From the NCBI GenBank assembly GCA_013398295.1, contig VZSF01010416.1, positions 456,098 through 520,097 of the forward strand: DNA of 64,000 nucleotides, in the 5' to 3' direction. Below the pieces are notes generated by a model. The model was not told the DNA's origin. It saw nothing but the letters and a program-made list of their open reading frames with translations, and did no database searches. Origin of the DNA: Chionis minor (Eukaryota > Chordata > Aves > Charadriiformes > Chionididae). The position numbers and the translations under genes are program-made. Positions 49,805 through 62,853 of this stretch are shown piece after piece. How positions within the stretch are numbered: position 1 is the first letter of the stretch; every line of letters begins with the position of its first letter.

Positions 49805-52800
49805 TGACGCCAAAATAGCTGAGTTGGAATTTAAAAACATGAAATTCTCTCAGGACCAAAACTGTTTGTCTTAAATGAATGGCATCCAGTTAAACCAGTT
49901 GGATTTGATCCTTAGTGTCAGTATCAGAGATAGCTCCATTTGGAAATCAGGCAATTAAGGAAAGAAAAAGATATAGCAAATACACCAGAAATGGGATGTC
50001 TGTAGACCATCATTTTTTAACTAGACTGATAGCTCACTGACTGCAAAATCTATGCCTGTCCATCACAGGGTTCAAACTGTCCTCTGAGCCTTCCCTGTCA
50101 ATTCACGTAACTCCTGGTAATGGTTTCTTGGCAGCTTCACCCTGGAAACTAATAAGCAGGCAAATTACACGGCCTTGGACTTATTTCAGAAATACAAGTA
50201 CCTGATCTCATTCAATAATGCATGACGCTAACAGTCCTTCTTGCAGATGTGATTATCCTGGTAATGATGTATTGTGGAGACCACAATCTGGCAGATGACC
50301 TCATCCTTATCTGCAGCTGCAAAGCACTACTGGATTTGAGGTTTAGGCTACAAGTGGCCTCAATTCAAATATGTCCAGTACTCTGAGACTCTGAGTCCTA
50401 AACCGCTTGTAAGACCAGACCGTGACCTGCTGTCTGAGCCAAGTTCTCACCTAGTGTAAGCAAGCAGGAAAAACATAAATTTCCAAACTGCATTTTTTTT
50501 AAATTTATTTTTCCGATCCACAGCTCTGCAACTAAAGTAGTTCCAAATCTACTAGTCCCAGCAGACTGGCATGTTTCATTAGGAATTGTTGTCTGTATAA
50601 GAATAATGTTATCCTGTCAAATCTAAGTGTTTCACTTAGGTTGAATACACTGAGCGCAACTTTTCTAACTCAAAACTCTCCTGAAATTTTCATCTCACTG
50701 CATCTTCCACCTTCTTGGCAAGCATTTTGACTTCCTGCTCTTATTAGCAAAGTTACTTAGAAATACTGATATTCCCTGTGCAAGGAAAAAAACCAGTTGC
50801 GAAGCAGCGCACCCATAACTAGCCAAAATTTGTTTGGTGGGTAGGACACAGTGCACAGGAAGAGTCATGACCCTGACACTCACACCCAGAGAAGACCTTC
50901 TAAACATCCTTGCTCTGCAGCTTTTTTCCAGCTCAAGATCAGGCCCGTGTCCATTAGACAACTCCCTACACACATGTGTTCCTGCTGCACGACCCCTGGG
51001 TGCCTCGGGTAAATACCCCACATCACGTGGCTCAAACCTTTGGCTTATCCCAGTGCAAGAATCTCTTTTCCTGCTGCTTCCCACAGACCTAGAAACTTGT
51101 TTGTCTTCCATTAGTTCACAATGTTCAGAAAAAAATGTCCTCCTAGTTGCCGCTTTCTTCACTCAGGTCTCAGGAGCACCTGCTATCCATCAGAAAAACT
51201 TCTTATATCACTGGCAGCCTTTCCTTGTTTGCAAATGGCTCTCTCCATAAACAAACACCCTGGTCTCTGTTTCATACTGCCAGAAAAGATGGGTGGTTTT
51301 TTTCTCCTGAACACAGTATTTGCATTGTTTTCCACTGACCTTCACTGACTGTCCTGTCTAACCACAGTTTTGATACAATGGGGTTTTCTCCACATGTCTG
51401 TGGCTTCAAGGTGACGTTTTAGCACACTTGTCAGCTCCAGGCTGGTTACAGCAAAACCTCAGTTACTCCAGATCTCAAATACCTATAGCACCCTGCTATT
51501 CTGAAGGGACTTGTGTTCACTCAAGGTCAGCTAACAACGTTGGGCATTCCCTCAATTAGCTCAGACCTTGGCAGAGCAACATATTTATTGGTCCTAATGC
51601 ACACAGATGAATTTCCCAGGGACGGCAGCACCCGAGTTTACCTCTAGCAAAGGAACATTTCTCCTTGAAAGTCAGCTGCCTGTATTTTTCCACCTTCAAG
51701 AATATTCTCCTTGCCATCAGCTGCTCTCATCCTGCCTTTGCCTGCCTGAGGTTGCCTTAAGAAGCCACCCCATAGCGTCTAATGCCTGCAAAATCTGGAC
51801 AAGCATCATAGGTGCAAATTTGAAAAGGAGGGTGTGATTAAGCATTCAGTACCCAAGAGAAAAGGTGGATCATCTTTTCATCTCTTCAAAATCAAGACTG
51901 GCCGACTCTCTGGAAAATACACTTCAGCCACCCAACTGCTACGGGTTTCTCCACTGGAATGATGAGCTGCCACTCTCAATGACCTGTGATAAACAAGGGA
52001 TTAGACTTACTGATTAATGATCCTTTGAGCTGAATGGAGAAACCTTCCCACACACAAAGACCCATAACCAGAGCTCCTCACACCTCCAAATATCCCTGTG
52101 CAGCCAGAAGAGTATCGCTTTTAATGGCAAAACCTCTCCTGAAAGTTCCAGCTAACCTACATCTCCTTCACCTGCTTCCCCAGCACTTCCTTTTAGCGCT
52201 ATATATATAATACAGTCCCAAACATCAGTCAGTGCCACAACAAGTGTTGGCTCCTATGTTTTTTCCCCTTTATCTTGGTTTCTTTAACTGCCCATCTTTC
52301 TCTGTCTCACTACATATTTTATGCCTGCTCATCCACACATCAATGCTCCCTCTTTTCCCTTCCTCCTGTCAATATGTATGTGCCTGTGCCTCTAGAGACA
52401 AACCAGTCCAGTTTGGTCTTCCAACCGTTCAGCAGAAGCCATTTACTCGAGAGAAACTCCTACAATAATGCAAGAGCCGACTCCTGTCATACTTTGATTT
52501 CTCTGCCTCAAGCCAACTGCAGTTAAGATTTTCATACCCCCGTCCTCAATCTATAACAGCATGTTTATCATTCATGATGGGAAAGATAAATTGCCAGGGC
52601 ACACAGGGTTCTTCTGGGGGCTTTTCTCAGAATAAAAAACCAAATCCTTACCTAAATTACAATTAAATGAACAACAGCACTCTCTGGCTGTATTTCCAGG
52701 GCACAGCATGCACCAAGGATGTGCTGCATCCATGGCTCAGGTTCAGGTTCCCTGAACAAGCTGAGCCCTCCCGGGGAGCCTGCAGAGGACCGGCTCCCAG

Positions 52801-55535
52801 CCCAAAATGCGCATTGTGGATGAGCCACCTTCTGCCTTGTGCCTGAGCTGCTCTGCTTGGAAATCCACTCCTGTGTCACCCCTAACCAGGAACAGCACCA
52901 GCCAAGAGGAGGCAGCCTGGACACTGGGGACACTGGTCATGGATGTGAGCTTGAGGCTGGATGTGCCCCACGCAGCCATCCCAGACAGATGTAACTCCTA
53001 CTTTTGAGCACCAGAACAGCTGGCTGGCTTTGAGCGGAATTCAAAGGTGGCTCCTTGTGGAAGATGCCCCTAATTTAATAGTTGTAGCCTTTCTAAAATG
53101 TCCATCCCCGGAAGGCAGACTGTCAGCCAAAGTCTCCTGTATTCCTGCCCTCTTGCCAGCTCCCTGAGGAGGATCCATCCCTCCACAAGAAGTCTGTCTG
53201 CACAAGATCCCACCGAACAAGGCAGCGGCCTGTTCTGCCCGTCACTCACAGCCGGCAGGGAAGCCCGGAGTCACTGACAAGGCTTGTGTCAATAAGCACC
53301 GGCAGAATGTCCTCTCTGTTTCCCTTTAGCACAATAAACTATGCCTCCCCCCTCCCCTCATCTCTTTCCTCTGCATTCAGACGCGTGCACCACAGGGATG
53401 GACCCCTGCTCTCTCTCACCACCCCCAGTTCCCCCCCATTTTCCTGTCTCCGCTCCCGAGGAAGTGTCTCTTACATAGAAGGGCAGTACGCAAGTGGCTT
53501 TGACTAATTTTGCACGGGCAACAGATAAAGGCGGTATGGAATTCCAGCAATATCCTGGTGAGGGCCGGCAAAGGACCCCTGTGACTGCTGAAGTGGAAGA
53601 TGCCGTGAGCCCTGCTTACAGACCCCAAAGCCAGCTAAAGAGATAGGGAAAGAACAAGACATTAACCCAGAAATACTGATTTCACGTGCAGGAAAACATC
53701 TGATTTAAAAAAAAAGAATTATGAAAAATAAACACCTCAGTCTTAGTGTAAGGATTTGTAAAGTACTAAAAAGAAGTCTAGGTTTTAGAGCAGGATGTGA
53801 GAAAGACATGGGAGTCTCCAACTAAATTTTTGCAACAGCTTTTATAGCTAACATCCTTTTTTCATAAATTGTCATGCCCTACAGCCTACACAGTTCAAGC
53901 ACATTACCTACTTTTCTGTCTAATGCATCATTTTTTCGTGTCAAAAACTAAGTTTTGGAGAAAGAAAGCCGAAGATCTCTCCTCCTTAGCCCACTGATGG
54001 TTAACATAGCAAGAATAAATACAACTTATAGAAATTAAGCCTCATACAGGTATTCATCTTCAATGAAGATGCAAACAGCCTGCTTGGGAGGAAGGTGTGC
54101 CTAAACCCTCCCTTGGGGTGAATGACTCATCTGGAGAAAGTATAAAAATGAATGGCTGTGGCTTTCTTGGGTGTTGAGGTCAGACTCAGATCGATGGGGG
54201 GGAAGAGAGTACTCACTCATGGGAGGTGCTTTAGATGGCTTTGTGTGAGTGTTGGCTGGAGACTGGCTTTGGGCTTACTTTACTTACTTACTTTTGGCCA
54301 TACTTTATTCTACCTGTTGCACAGAGATTTCTTAGCTTGCTCTCTACCCTGAGTATGTATCTACAGACCTGATAAATGGCAGAGGGAAGGTGCAGAGGGC
54401 TAATGAGAGGAAACCAGTCTCAAGGCTCCTAAGATAGCATTGGGGGGAGTAATCATTCCATACCTGACTCTTCTCCAATACACTACTGGGGTATCATATA
54501 ACTTGGGTCAGCTTAGTTTTGTCAGGGCTGCAGGATTCACCATGGCTCAAGACAACCTCAGCTGGACCACGACTCTCTCTGCCCAGCCCTGGGCTTGTCT
54601 AACCACCCACCACAGGCTCATGAGAGGTTACCTTGGTGGCCCTGTGAGACAGGCGGGCCTGCCCCCTGGGTAGTTTGGTGGTTTCATCATACACAATAAA
54701 GCACTTTCTGCTCTAAAGGCACAGCTGGATGAAGACCTTGGCTGATGGAGCTGCAATTTAATACTCTACTGCTATTGAGGGCAAGGGGCTTGCTCTCCAC
54801 TATAAACCTGTCAGGCTGTTTAAATTGGTGGCCCTTCTGGATGCTACAGCCTTCCTAATGACTTCAGACAACCTACTCTGAAGGTTTTTTTATATACCTT
54901 TATACACTACATAAAACTTGTACCTTTTATGCAATAGGAAGTCTCCTGAATAAAATCATATTCTGTAGCTGACCTCAAGTGTCAGATAGCTTGAGATCAG
55001 ACAGGATTAGTGAATTGAGGCTTTCACCTTTGTTTTGTGTCTTCCTTAAAGGATTTTTCAGTGAGCTAGTGAAGCCTGTAACAAAAACAGACTTTAAAGA
55101 AAAAAAGATCTGAAGCTCCTTCCAAATTTCAGCTGAGTAATGAGCACAGGAATAATTTAGTTCTCTAAGGCCAAGGGAGATGTAATGTAAAACTTGACAT
55201 ACCAAACGTGGAAGCTAATGGTACTGGACAATGGATATCTAACACTAACAAACTCAAAGGAGTATCTTGCCAGTAAATATAAAATAAAAAGTAACATGAA
55301 AAATAGCTATGGAAACTGGAACATACATCAAGCTTAAAAATGAAACTAGATTTTAGTTGGGCTGTCCAAGACTTGCACTTGCATTCTGAAGTGCAACCTT
55401 ATGCCCACTGGATGTTTTGTAACTCTCTACAGTAAGAAATAAAAAGAGATATTTTGACTTGTGACACTGTGTCTGGAACTAAAATCTCAAGTAACAGCCC
55501 TGACCATTTACACTGCATTTTTTTAAAAATCCATG
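49805..55535. other. Non-coding stretch, no gene seen
   Basis: No supported gene. A CT-rich tract lies near 53340-53450. A TATA-like GTATAAAAATG (54140-54150) and an AATAAA (54694-54699) bracket a short open frame of 66 codons starting at 54152. I regard this as coincidental, but list it as a finding. The rest is unremarkable. Confidence 0.55.
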
Positions 55536-55752
55536 GATCACAAAGCATTTTAATGTTCCTAACTAACACCACGTGCATCAACACAGAGTAGCACAACTCG
55601 CCTCTGATGTAGGCGGTATTATTCCCATCAGACAGGTGAGTAAACAAAGTCACAAAGAATTAAGTGTTAGGGTCCGAAAGGAAGTCTGTGGCTGAGCTGG
55701 GAACAGAACTTGTCCCTTGATACAATCCTCTTCCTTAACCGCAGGGTAATCC
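55536..55752 (-). mobile_element. MIR SINE
   Basis: On the plus strand it reads through most of the reverse-complement MIR consensus in order: ATCACAAAGCATTTTAATG, GTAGGCGGTATTATTCCCAT, GACAGGTGAGTAAACAAAG, TCTGTGGCTGAGCTGGGAAC and TTCCTTAACCGCAG. Nearly the full element length (~215 bp) is present, which makes it the best MIR in the window. It is ancient and non-coding. Confidence 0.82.
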
Positions 55753-55917
55753 TTCCCTGACCCATGCATGCAACAGTAGATCACAACTGGGATATTTTTT
55801 CCTATCCAAAACATGAGGGTTTTCAAATTTTTTCTTCTCCCACATCTCCCCACGATAGCAGGCTGAGTCTCTTCCTTCAATAGGCGCAACTGTCTTGTGG
55901 CATATGGTTAAAGCGTG

Positions 55918-56036
55918 ACAAGGTGAAAAAGGAAACTGAGCACAACTGTCCCAAGGTTACGTGGCCTATTCTGGGCAGAGAGCAGCTGGATTTCTTCCCT
56001 CCTCTTCCCTCAGAACAGTATTTCACCCACTGGCTT
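55918..56036 (-). mobile_element. MIR-like SINE fragment
   Basis: AAAAAGGAAACTGAGCACAAC, CTGTCCCAAGGTTACGTGGCC and GGGCAGAGAGCAGCTGGATT mirror the MIR phrases 'gaggaaactgaggcacag ... cccaaggtcacacagc ... gcagagctgggatt'. It lies about 165 bp beyond the fuller copy and in the same orientation, so it is a second insertion. Confidence 0.65.
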
Positions 56037-59000
56037 GCACAGCACTGCCTGTCCCAGGACAGATGGATTTAGATAGTGCCTCGCTGCAGCAGGAATCTTA
56101 GTTTTCTATAATAGCATAACTGTGTAACATGCAAGGGAAAATATCCAAATATCTAAATAATCCTAGGGTAGAAATGCCTTTCAGGCTTTCTGCAACCTTA
56201 GGAACAGGAGCATAAGGTTGTCCCTTGAGCTCCTGCGTGATACCTCCTTTTAGCTGCCACAGCTTCATTTCTGGGAAGTGGAGGAAGCATCTGTGACACC
56301 AACGCACACAAGAAACAGCTCAAAGCCTTTGATCGCTGATAAAGTTCTTGGTCAATCTCTGTTTTTACTGTAGATTACCCAGAGAACAAGACCCATCCTA
56401 TTATTTTTGGCAGTTGTGATCCACACACCGCATTTCCGATTCTTTCCCTTTCCCACCACTCCGACCTTCAAAACAACTTGACCCATGGTACAAAAAACTC
56501 TACATTAAATTCCCTTGAAGTTTCAAGCACTACGAAAGAAGAGGAAGGACCAGTCCTGCTTATCTGGTCAGACAGCTTTTCAGCACAAAGGTGCCACCTT
56601 GCTTCTCTGGAGACCACTTGCTTCCTCCAAGCCCTTCCCAACCACAGGCAGTGGAACGTTGATGATATCAAGACGGGGATGCTAACACCAGGCCACCACT
56701 GTCAGTGTAACGGGCGATGGAGGCTTTTAGCCCTCTAGTAAAGCCATATGTGCACCCAGCTGTACTATACAAGCTGATTCTTAAGTTGAGCCAAGTCATC
56801 ACTGGCAGATACGGGGTACTGGATTTATAAGGATAAGTGATCTGATCTGTTACGACAAACCTTTATGTTCTTTGGCAAATCTTGTGAAAAGACTTTCTAT
56901 TTAGAAAAAAATTGTAATAAATGTGGGTATTAAAAAACAAACCCCAGTAAATTGTACTTAAGAGCAATTCTCAGCTATGAAGCTCATTCATCCCTCAGAT
57001 TACTGGGAGATTTAAGAAAGTGAAACAGTTGTTATCACTTGGTCTGTGGGATTTTGTTGGCTTTTGCAGGCTGATCACTGTATTTAAGGTAGAGCTGCTG
57101 TGTCAGGCTCCCTGTGGGCCAAGAACAATATATTCCAATTATTGACATCCCAAATGTATCTTTTTTGAGGGATAGGATATCTCAACTAGCTTCAGAGAGA
57201 GAAGAGGCACGGGACCCTGAAGAGCTTAGCAAATCTGGCAAGCATTGCACTCCAGAGGCACTTGGGTGGAAGTGATTTGAAGCTGTGATCTCCTTGCCCA
57301 CAATCTCCCCACATAATGGGGGTACAAATACCATCCATAACAATTCAGAGTGTTCCTCTGTAAGCAGGCTAAATTTGGAGGAGTTGAAATGATTTGCTGT
57401 GGTCAGCCAGCACACCAAGGACAACGATGAACCACTGATGAAATGGTGAAGTTCCAAGCCAGGCCCACAATACCTCCATACACGACAGTATTCCATACAA
57501 AGTAAGTTCCTCCTTATTTCGATGCTGCCATCTCTGAAAAAGAACTAAGGTTCTGTCACAAAAATCAAACTTACTTAATGGAGCCCACTTCCATTTTGCA
57601 CTGAATCTTGATTCAGCAGAAACTCATTTTTATGAGGTTTGAGAAAGACTTTTTATCTTGTTTCTCTTCTTTCAGAATGGATTCCACTCACTCTCTGTTT
57701 TGCTGGAAATACTTTTATCTTAGCTCTTTCTGAGGGCGAGCCTGTTCACGTTCCCCATGCATTTATTAAGCTTATTGGAAGATTCACAGTTTCTTGAATG
57801 CAGATACATTCTGAGTCATCTCAAAATATAATCAGCAGATCTTTTAACTGTAACTCACTAGGTGTTGTGTACCCACCACCTCTTTGGAAGTTTCTTTCCA
57901 AATGCGAGTATTATCCCTAAAGCTTGCAGAAATTATCTATGATAACAAAACAGCTTCTAAATTTGTCCTGTTTTATAAGCTGCCCTCCAACAACTGTCTT
58001 GCCTAAGAGGCTCCTTACAACAACTGCTCTTCCTTAGTACTTAACAGCTGGCACCGACCTTTCTTCTTAATGCACAAACATTAAGTATCAAAATACTTCA
58101 GAAAACAAACATCAGCCCCAAACTCATCCCTGTAATGCCCAGAAGCTCTTGAAATACATCCCGGAACATGAAGCCAAGCCAAATATTGGGCTCCCCATCC
58201 TGGACATGCTTTTAAATTGCACAAAACAAAAGCCTTTAATTTATATTTGAGCTTAAAAGTCCAAGAGCAACAATAAATTAAGCAAATAAACCTGTTGCCC
58301 AGGATCAAATAAGCTCTGAGAGTGGCTAACTGGGAACATAAGTGGCAGTTAATCTTCTAATGATCATTAGAAAATAGGCCACTGAAACTACCCCCTCTCA
58401 GAAAAGGCTTTCTTTAGTTTCTTTTCTTCTGCCATTTTTCTTAGCCAAATCACTTACTGAGCCTCATTTTCTCATGTTGTGAGGTCAGTCCAGCTCTGCT
58501 TCTCACACTGAGTTACCTCTGTGGAGGAGTTGTGATCCGAACTCCCAGCTCGTCTTCAGCAGAAGGCTTTGCATGAACCATCTGCCCCCTTTCAAACATC
58601 CAGCCAAGCAAGATTCCCAGCTGTGCTCACATGCCGAAGGAGGAAAACAAAGAAGGGGATAAATAGCTTCTTTTGTAGATCTGTTTTTCTAGTTTCCCTC
58701 AGCATGTGTGTTTCTGTGTGTACATACGCAAACAAGCTGTAGCTGTCAGTAACTGACTTCTGAATTTCATGTCATCCAAAGCTAAAACCCAGCAGAGCCT
58801 GCCCTGCCTTAGGGATATGAAATGCAGAACATTGACAGAACCTGCAGATTTGAAGCAACCCATGTATCTTGTAGGCCGTTTCTTAAATACATCATGTACA
58901 AACCCTGAGTCCAGATATTATATTTTTATTTACGTACCTGTGATAACCTAACCTCTTAAAAGTACAATCTATCAGTACAGATGCAACATTATGTACTGCC

Positions 59001-62000
59001 TGGGTCATGGAGTCCAGTTCCTCTGCAGTCTGGTACAGGAACTGCCATCTAAGGATAAACCTGCTCTTAAAAAGAACTCTTAGTCTAAATACTAGGGCAA
59101 GTACTAGTAAATGCTGTACCATACGAGAGAACTGAGAGTAGTCCCTAATTGTCCAGGTTGTCTGAAACCTTTTGGAGCTCAGCATCAGGGAGGTGGGTTC
59201 AGCATGTAAGGAGTGGTATTTCTGAGGAAAGCCTACAGAGAAACCAGTTTAGCACAGGCACACACGCAAAGGATCTTTCACCAAAGAAATTCCCTTCTGA
59301 AGCATTTGTGCCTTGTAATTAGTACGCCTTATTAATTTTGCAATGCCCTGGTTAAGCGTTGACAGCACTTGGGAAAAATGGCCAGCTTCCTGTGGTCTAA
59401 GCAATGGCATTTAAACACATGATCACTTCTGTGTACACGTAGGATGGAGATCAGTAGTAGCCGAAATGCAGAGAAGCATCTGCTCAGTGCCACAACGAGC
59501 TTTGTTTCCCAAAGTTAAGTTATCTTAAAAAAAAAAAAAGAAGAGGGCAAGCCAATATTGAGCTAAAGCAAGTAGGTTTTCCATGGAAAGACTTGGAGTA
59601 ACTGGTAATTGCATTTTCATGTTCAGATCTGAGTTTACCTCAGAGGTTAAGAGGACACCAGTGAGAAGACAATGAAGAGCAGCAATATTCCCTGGCCTGT
59701 ATAAGGACTTGGATAGTGGAAGCACTGTTCAAGCACATGCAAAAAATATCTGTTATGCACAGCTGGTCTTTCTGTCCCTTTTTAGGAATGGCTCACTAAT
59801 CACATTACAAGCGTCCCCACTGTGATTGGTTACCAATTACACACCACTAATAACGGGAGATATTAAACATTTCCTGAATGAGCTCCAAATGCAAAAACTG
59901 CTCACCTAAACATAGCTCGCAGGTCACAGAAATCAGATTTACTTTCTTTTTTACATCTTAAGCAGGGTAGGAAAATAGGGCTGAATCTCTCTGTAAACAT
60001 TCTTTTCAACCAGCAGTTCACCCAGAAGACCCTACTAGGGATATCTAAATACTGGATAAAGGTCAGGACACTTCAGGTAACATAAAAACTCACCTCAATT
60101 TGTGCTTAAAGTGATGAAGAAGTGCAGAAATTAATTTAATTCCCCTCCTCCTGACAGCAACAGTCAGTATCTGAATGCTATAGACCAAGGCAAAGTTTTC
60201 TTAACTTTTATAAGCACAACAATGTCCTGGTTCAGGCTGAGCCTTGCTCCTAGAGATTGTGCAGTACTTCCGAAGGGGTTTCTCTAGTTCCAAGGAGGAC
60301 AGTGCATGGTCAGACGCTTGAACCTCGAACCTCACACTTCTAGCTATAAAATTCTAATGGCCATGAAATCCCTCTGTGCCTCTGCCATGCAGTTGCCACT
60401 AAAACCTGTTAGTTTGACCAAAGAGATTAAAGTTACAACATGTCTAGACATGGTTTGTTTTCCTCCTGTTCAGGCATACCTGAAACCAAAATCCCAGGAC
60501 AGCATCTTGGGAGAGTGCAGAGGACATGAATTTGGGAGGGTACAACTCCAAAAAGGACCGGTTTCCCAGCTATACACTGTTGGTGCCTTTTGTAGAATAT
60601 GACAACTGCTGGAACATTTTAAGGCTTTCCCCTTTTTTCTCCTCACTATGCTGATCTGCAGGGGATGCACAGTACTGTCATCTCTCACTGCTGATCCCTT
60701 CTCATTTAACAGCAGGGATTAAAAAAAAGGCAGACTGATACTTGCTTCAAAAGAAATACATACAAGAAGGAAAGTATCTCTCTCTTGCCTACGTATGCAC
60801 ATTCACAGTTTATTCAGATTAACAAACTATTCACAAATCTCCCCCCTCTGTCTCCAACTATTAGCACAATGGCATTACCTATACTTCTCCATGTGTAACA
60901 CAGGATTTTAAAAACCCAGAAAAATATAATTCTAGAAGCTGTACATCGTTCCTGCATACACAAAGCAGAGTTTAACCCAAACCTCCTCTCCATGTAATAA
61001 GCTTCTGCCTTGGATTGTTATTTGGGTAACCCAATGCTGTGGATCACACATAGGAGTTTATCTACCAGGACCTGAGAAGATGCACAGAAATAGGTGGCAT
61101 TGCAAGCTCTTTCCCCATGGTGTGAGACGGATGAAGTGAGCCTAAGCACGCAACCCATAATGAGAACACAGAAACCCCTGTCCTGAAAAAGACAGCTAGA
61201 TCAGATGGCTGCCTGTTTTGAGAAGTGTCTTCGCTCCTTCACAGCCTCTATCCTGGCCAACTCAGGTGCTCTGCATCAAGCAAAGGCTGGGTCTCAATGA
61301 AGCCCTCCATAACAGCGTCATCACTAGATGACAGTAGTTTACGACCTCCGTGACATGCCCTGGTGGCACTGGACATGTCATAGCTCAACCAGTCTAGTGG
61401 AGGGAAGGCTGAATCATAGCTCCGCAGTGTTGGCTACCCTCTGCTTCAGGCCTGCAGTGAGTATGGGGCAGTACCCCTGCAGGAGCTCGAAGTAATGCCA
61501 GGTCCCTCACAAGAACCCAGGCAGCTGCAGATAACAGGGAAATGAAAACATCGGTCCCTTTTACTCAATTGACCTGTAAGTGACGTGAGGTTGCCCCCTT
61601 AGGGCAAACTTTAGCCCTGGGCAGCACAAGCTGTCTCTGTGCCCGCACAAGCAGGCCATTGTCAGTAAGCGCCTTCTGCTCCCCATGCAGATACGGAGCA
61701 CTCTGGTAGCTGCAAGGGATGGACATTCCTACCTCACATAAGGGACCTGGAACCAGGACCTCTCTTCTTTACGTCAAATCAAGCACCCATGCAAATACAG
61801 CAGCTCGTCTTTATCATTAAATCAATCTCAACCACAGCAGTATATTCAAAACCTTCTGAAATTATTCATGTTTTGATATCCTTCTCCTTTTAACATCCTT
61901 TCACATGTATAGAATGGAAGAGGGCAGATGAATTCTTCCATAGCTCATCTCCAAATTCCTCCTTACTCCTGTGGGATGGCAAGATGATGTCTGTCCTCTC

Positions 62001-62729
62001 AGCAAAAAGGGGAAATCAAGAAGCATCTCGGGTCACTGTGTTACTACTCTGTCAGTTCCCCTGTGTTGACAGCCACCATTTTAGGACCATCCAGCAGTCT
62101 GCCTGTCGGCTAGCCCCAGCTCCAGTCAGAGGACATGCAAACACAGACAGGAGCTTTCAAGGTCATTCTCAGGCTTTTCTTTTTGGATAAATTTGTACCT
62201 TCTGGTTTTTGGAAGACTTGGAAAGTTCAGCCCAGGTGCACACAGTGAAATTCCAACAGGGTTAGGTTTTGTTTTGCTTTCCAAGCCTAGATGCCTCTTC
62301 CTGAATGACTAAATGGAATAATCCTGTCTCAATTTTGGGAGCACTGGCTGGGTGATAGGAGAGCCAGGAGCACGTTTCAGGAGAGTATTAATCTTTACTC
62401 GCTGACTGCAGACTACAAACCAAGATGCTCTGAGAAGACTGCTGTTCTCTAATGGCTACGGAGGGACATCCCAAGCTCAACATCCACCCTTCGTGTCTCC
62501 TCTCCCGATGACTGGGAAAAGCCTTGCCTAAGCTGGTCTGCATGCCACCACAGAGGCCTGGAGAGAGCTGGTGGTCTGCACAGCGCTGGTTCCATTTGCA
62601 GGAGAGAGGCTGTGATCAGGCTCCTTACCCAGGCAACGACTTTCTGTGATCCCAACACACGGTAAGCTGTCTCCTAATGCTACCAAGATCATGTCAAGAG
62701 AGAGCTCAGTTGTATTTCCCCTGTCCTGA
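56037..62729. other. Non-coding stretch, no gene seen
   Basis: No supported gene. A short MIR-like piece is at 58427-58485, a 14-bp perfect palindrome CATGTCTAGACATG at 60439-60452 and a poly-A run at 59527-59539. Open frames are short and without recognisable domains. Confidence 0.55.
58427..58485 (+). mobile_element. Short MIR-like SINE fragment
   Basis: CTTAGCCAAATCACTTACTG followed by AGCCTCATTTTCTCATG matches the MIR phrase 'gggcaaatcacttaacctctctgtgcctcattttcctcat'. Only this most conserved part is recognisable. Confidence 0.5.
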
Positions 62730-62853
62730 GAGACAAAGAAAATAACGCAGAAGCTAAGTCTGACCTAGTCTCTGGTGGACTAGGGAACTGGTCCTTGCTG
62801 TCCCAAGTCCCAGGTTAAAGCCCTAACCACTGCACCATTCTTTCCCGCTGGTG
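62730..62853 (-). mobile_element. MIR-like SINE fragment with tRNA-type head
   Basis: On the minus strand the element starts with GTGCAGTGGTTAGGGCTTT, a tRNA-like A-box phrase. It continues with ACCTGGGACTTGGG and CAGTTCCCTAGTCC, the usual SINE order. The 3' half is decayed. It is an old inactive copy from the MIR or CORE-SINE group. Confidence 0.65.

Noticed and set aside
57182..57496. Minus-strand frame of 104 codons and a faint SINE-like phrase
   Set aside because: The MIR resemblance is too weak and out of order, and the peptide shows no recognisable domain.
60225..60260. TGTCCTGGTTCAGG, resembling the start of an avian endogenous-retrovirus LTR
   Set aside because: The match stops after about 15 bases, and no LTR-like continuation, TATA/AATAAA spacing or second copy is present.
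60439..60452. 14-bp perfect palindrome CATGTCTAGACATG
   Set aside because: Short palindromes are expected by chance in 64 kb. It resembles the MITE end word but has no partner at a suitable distance.
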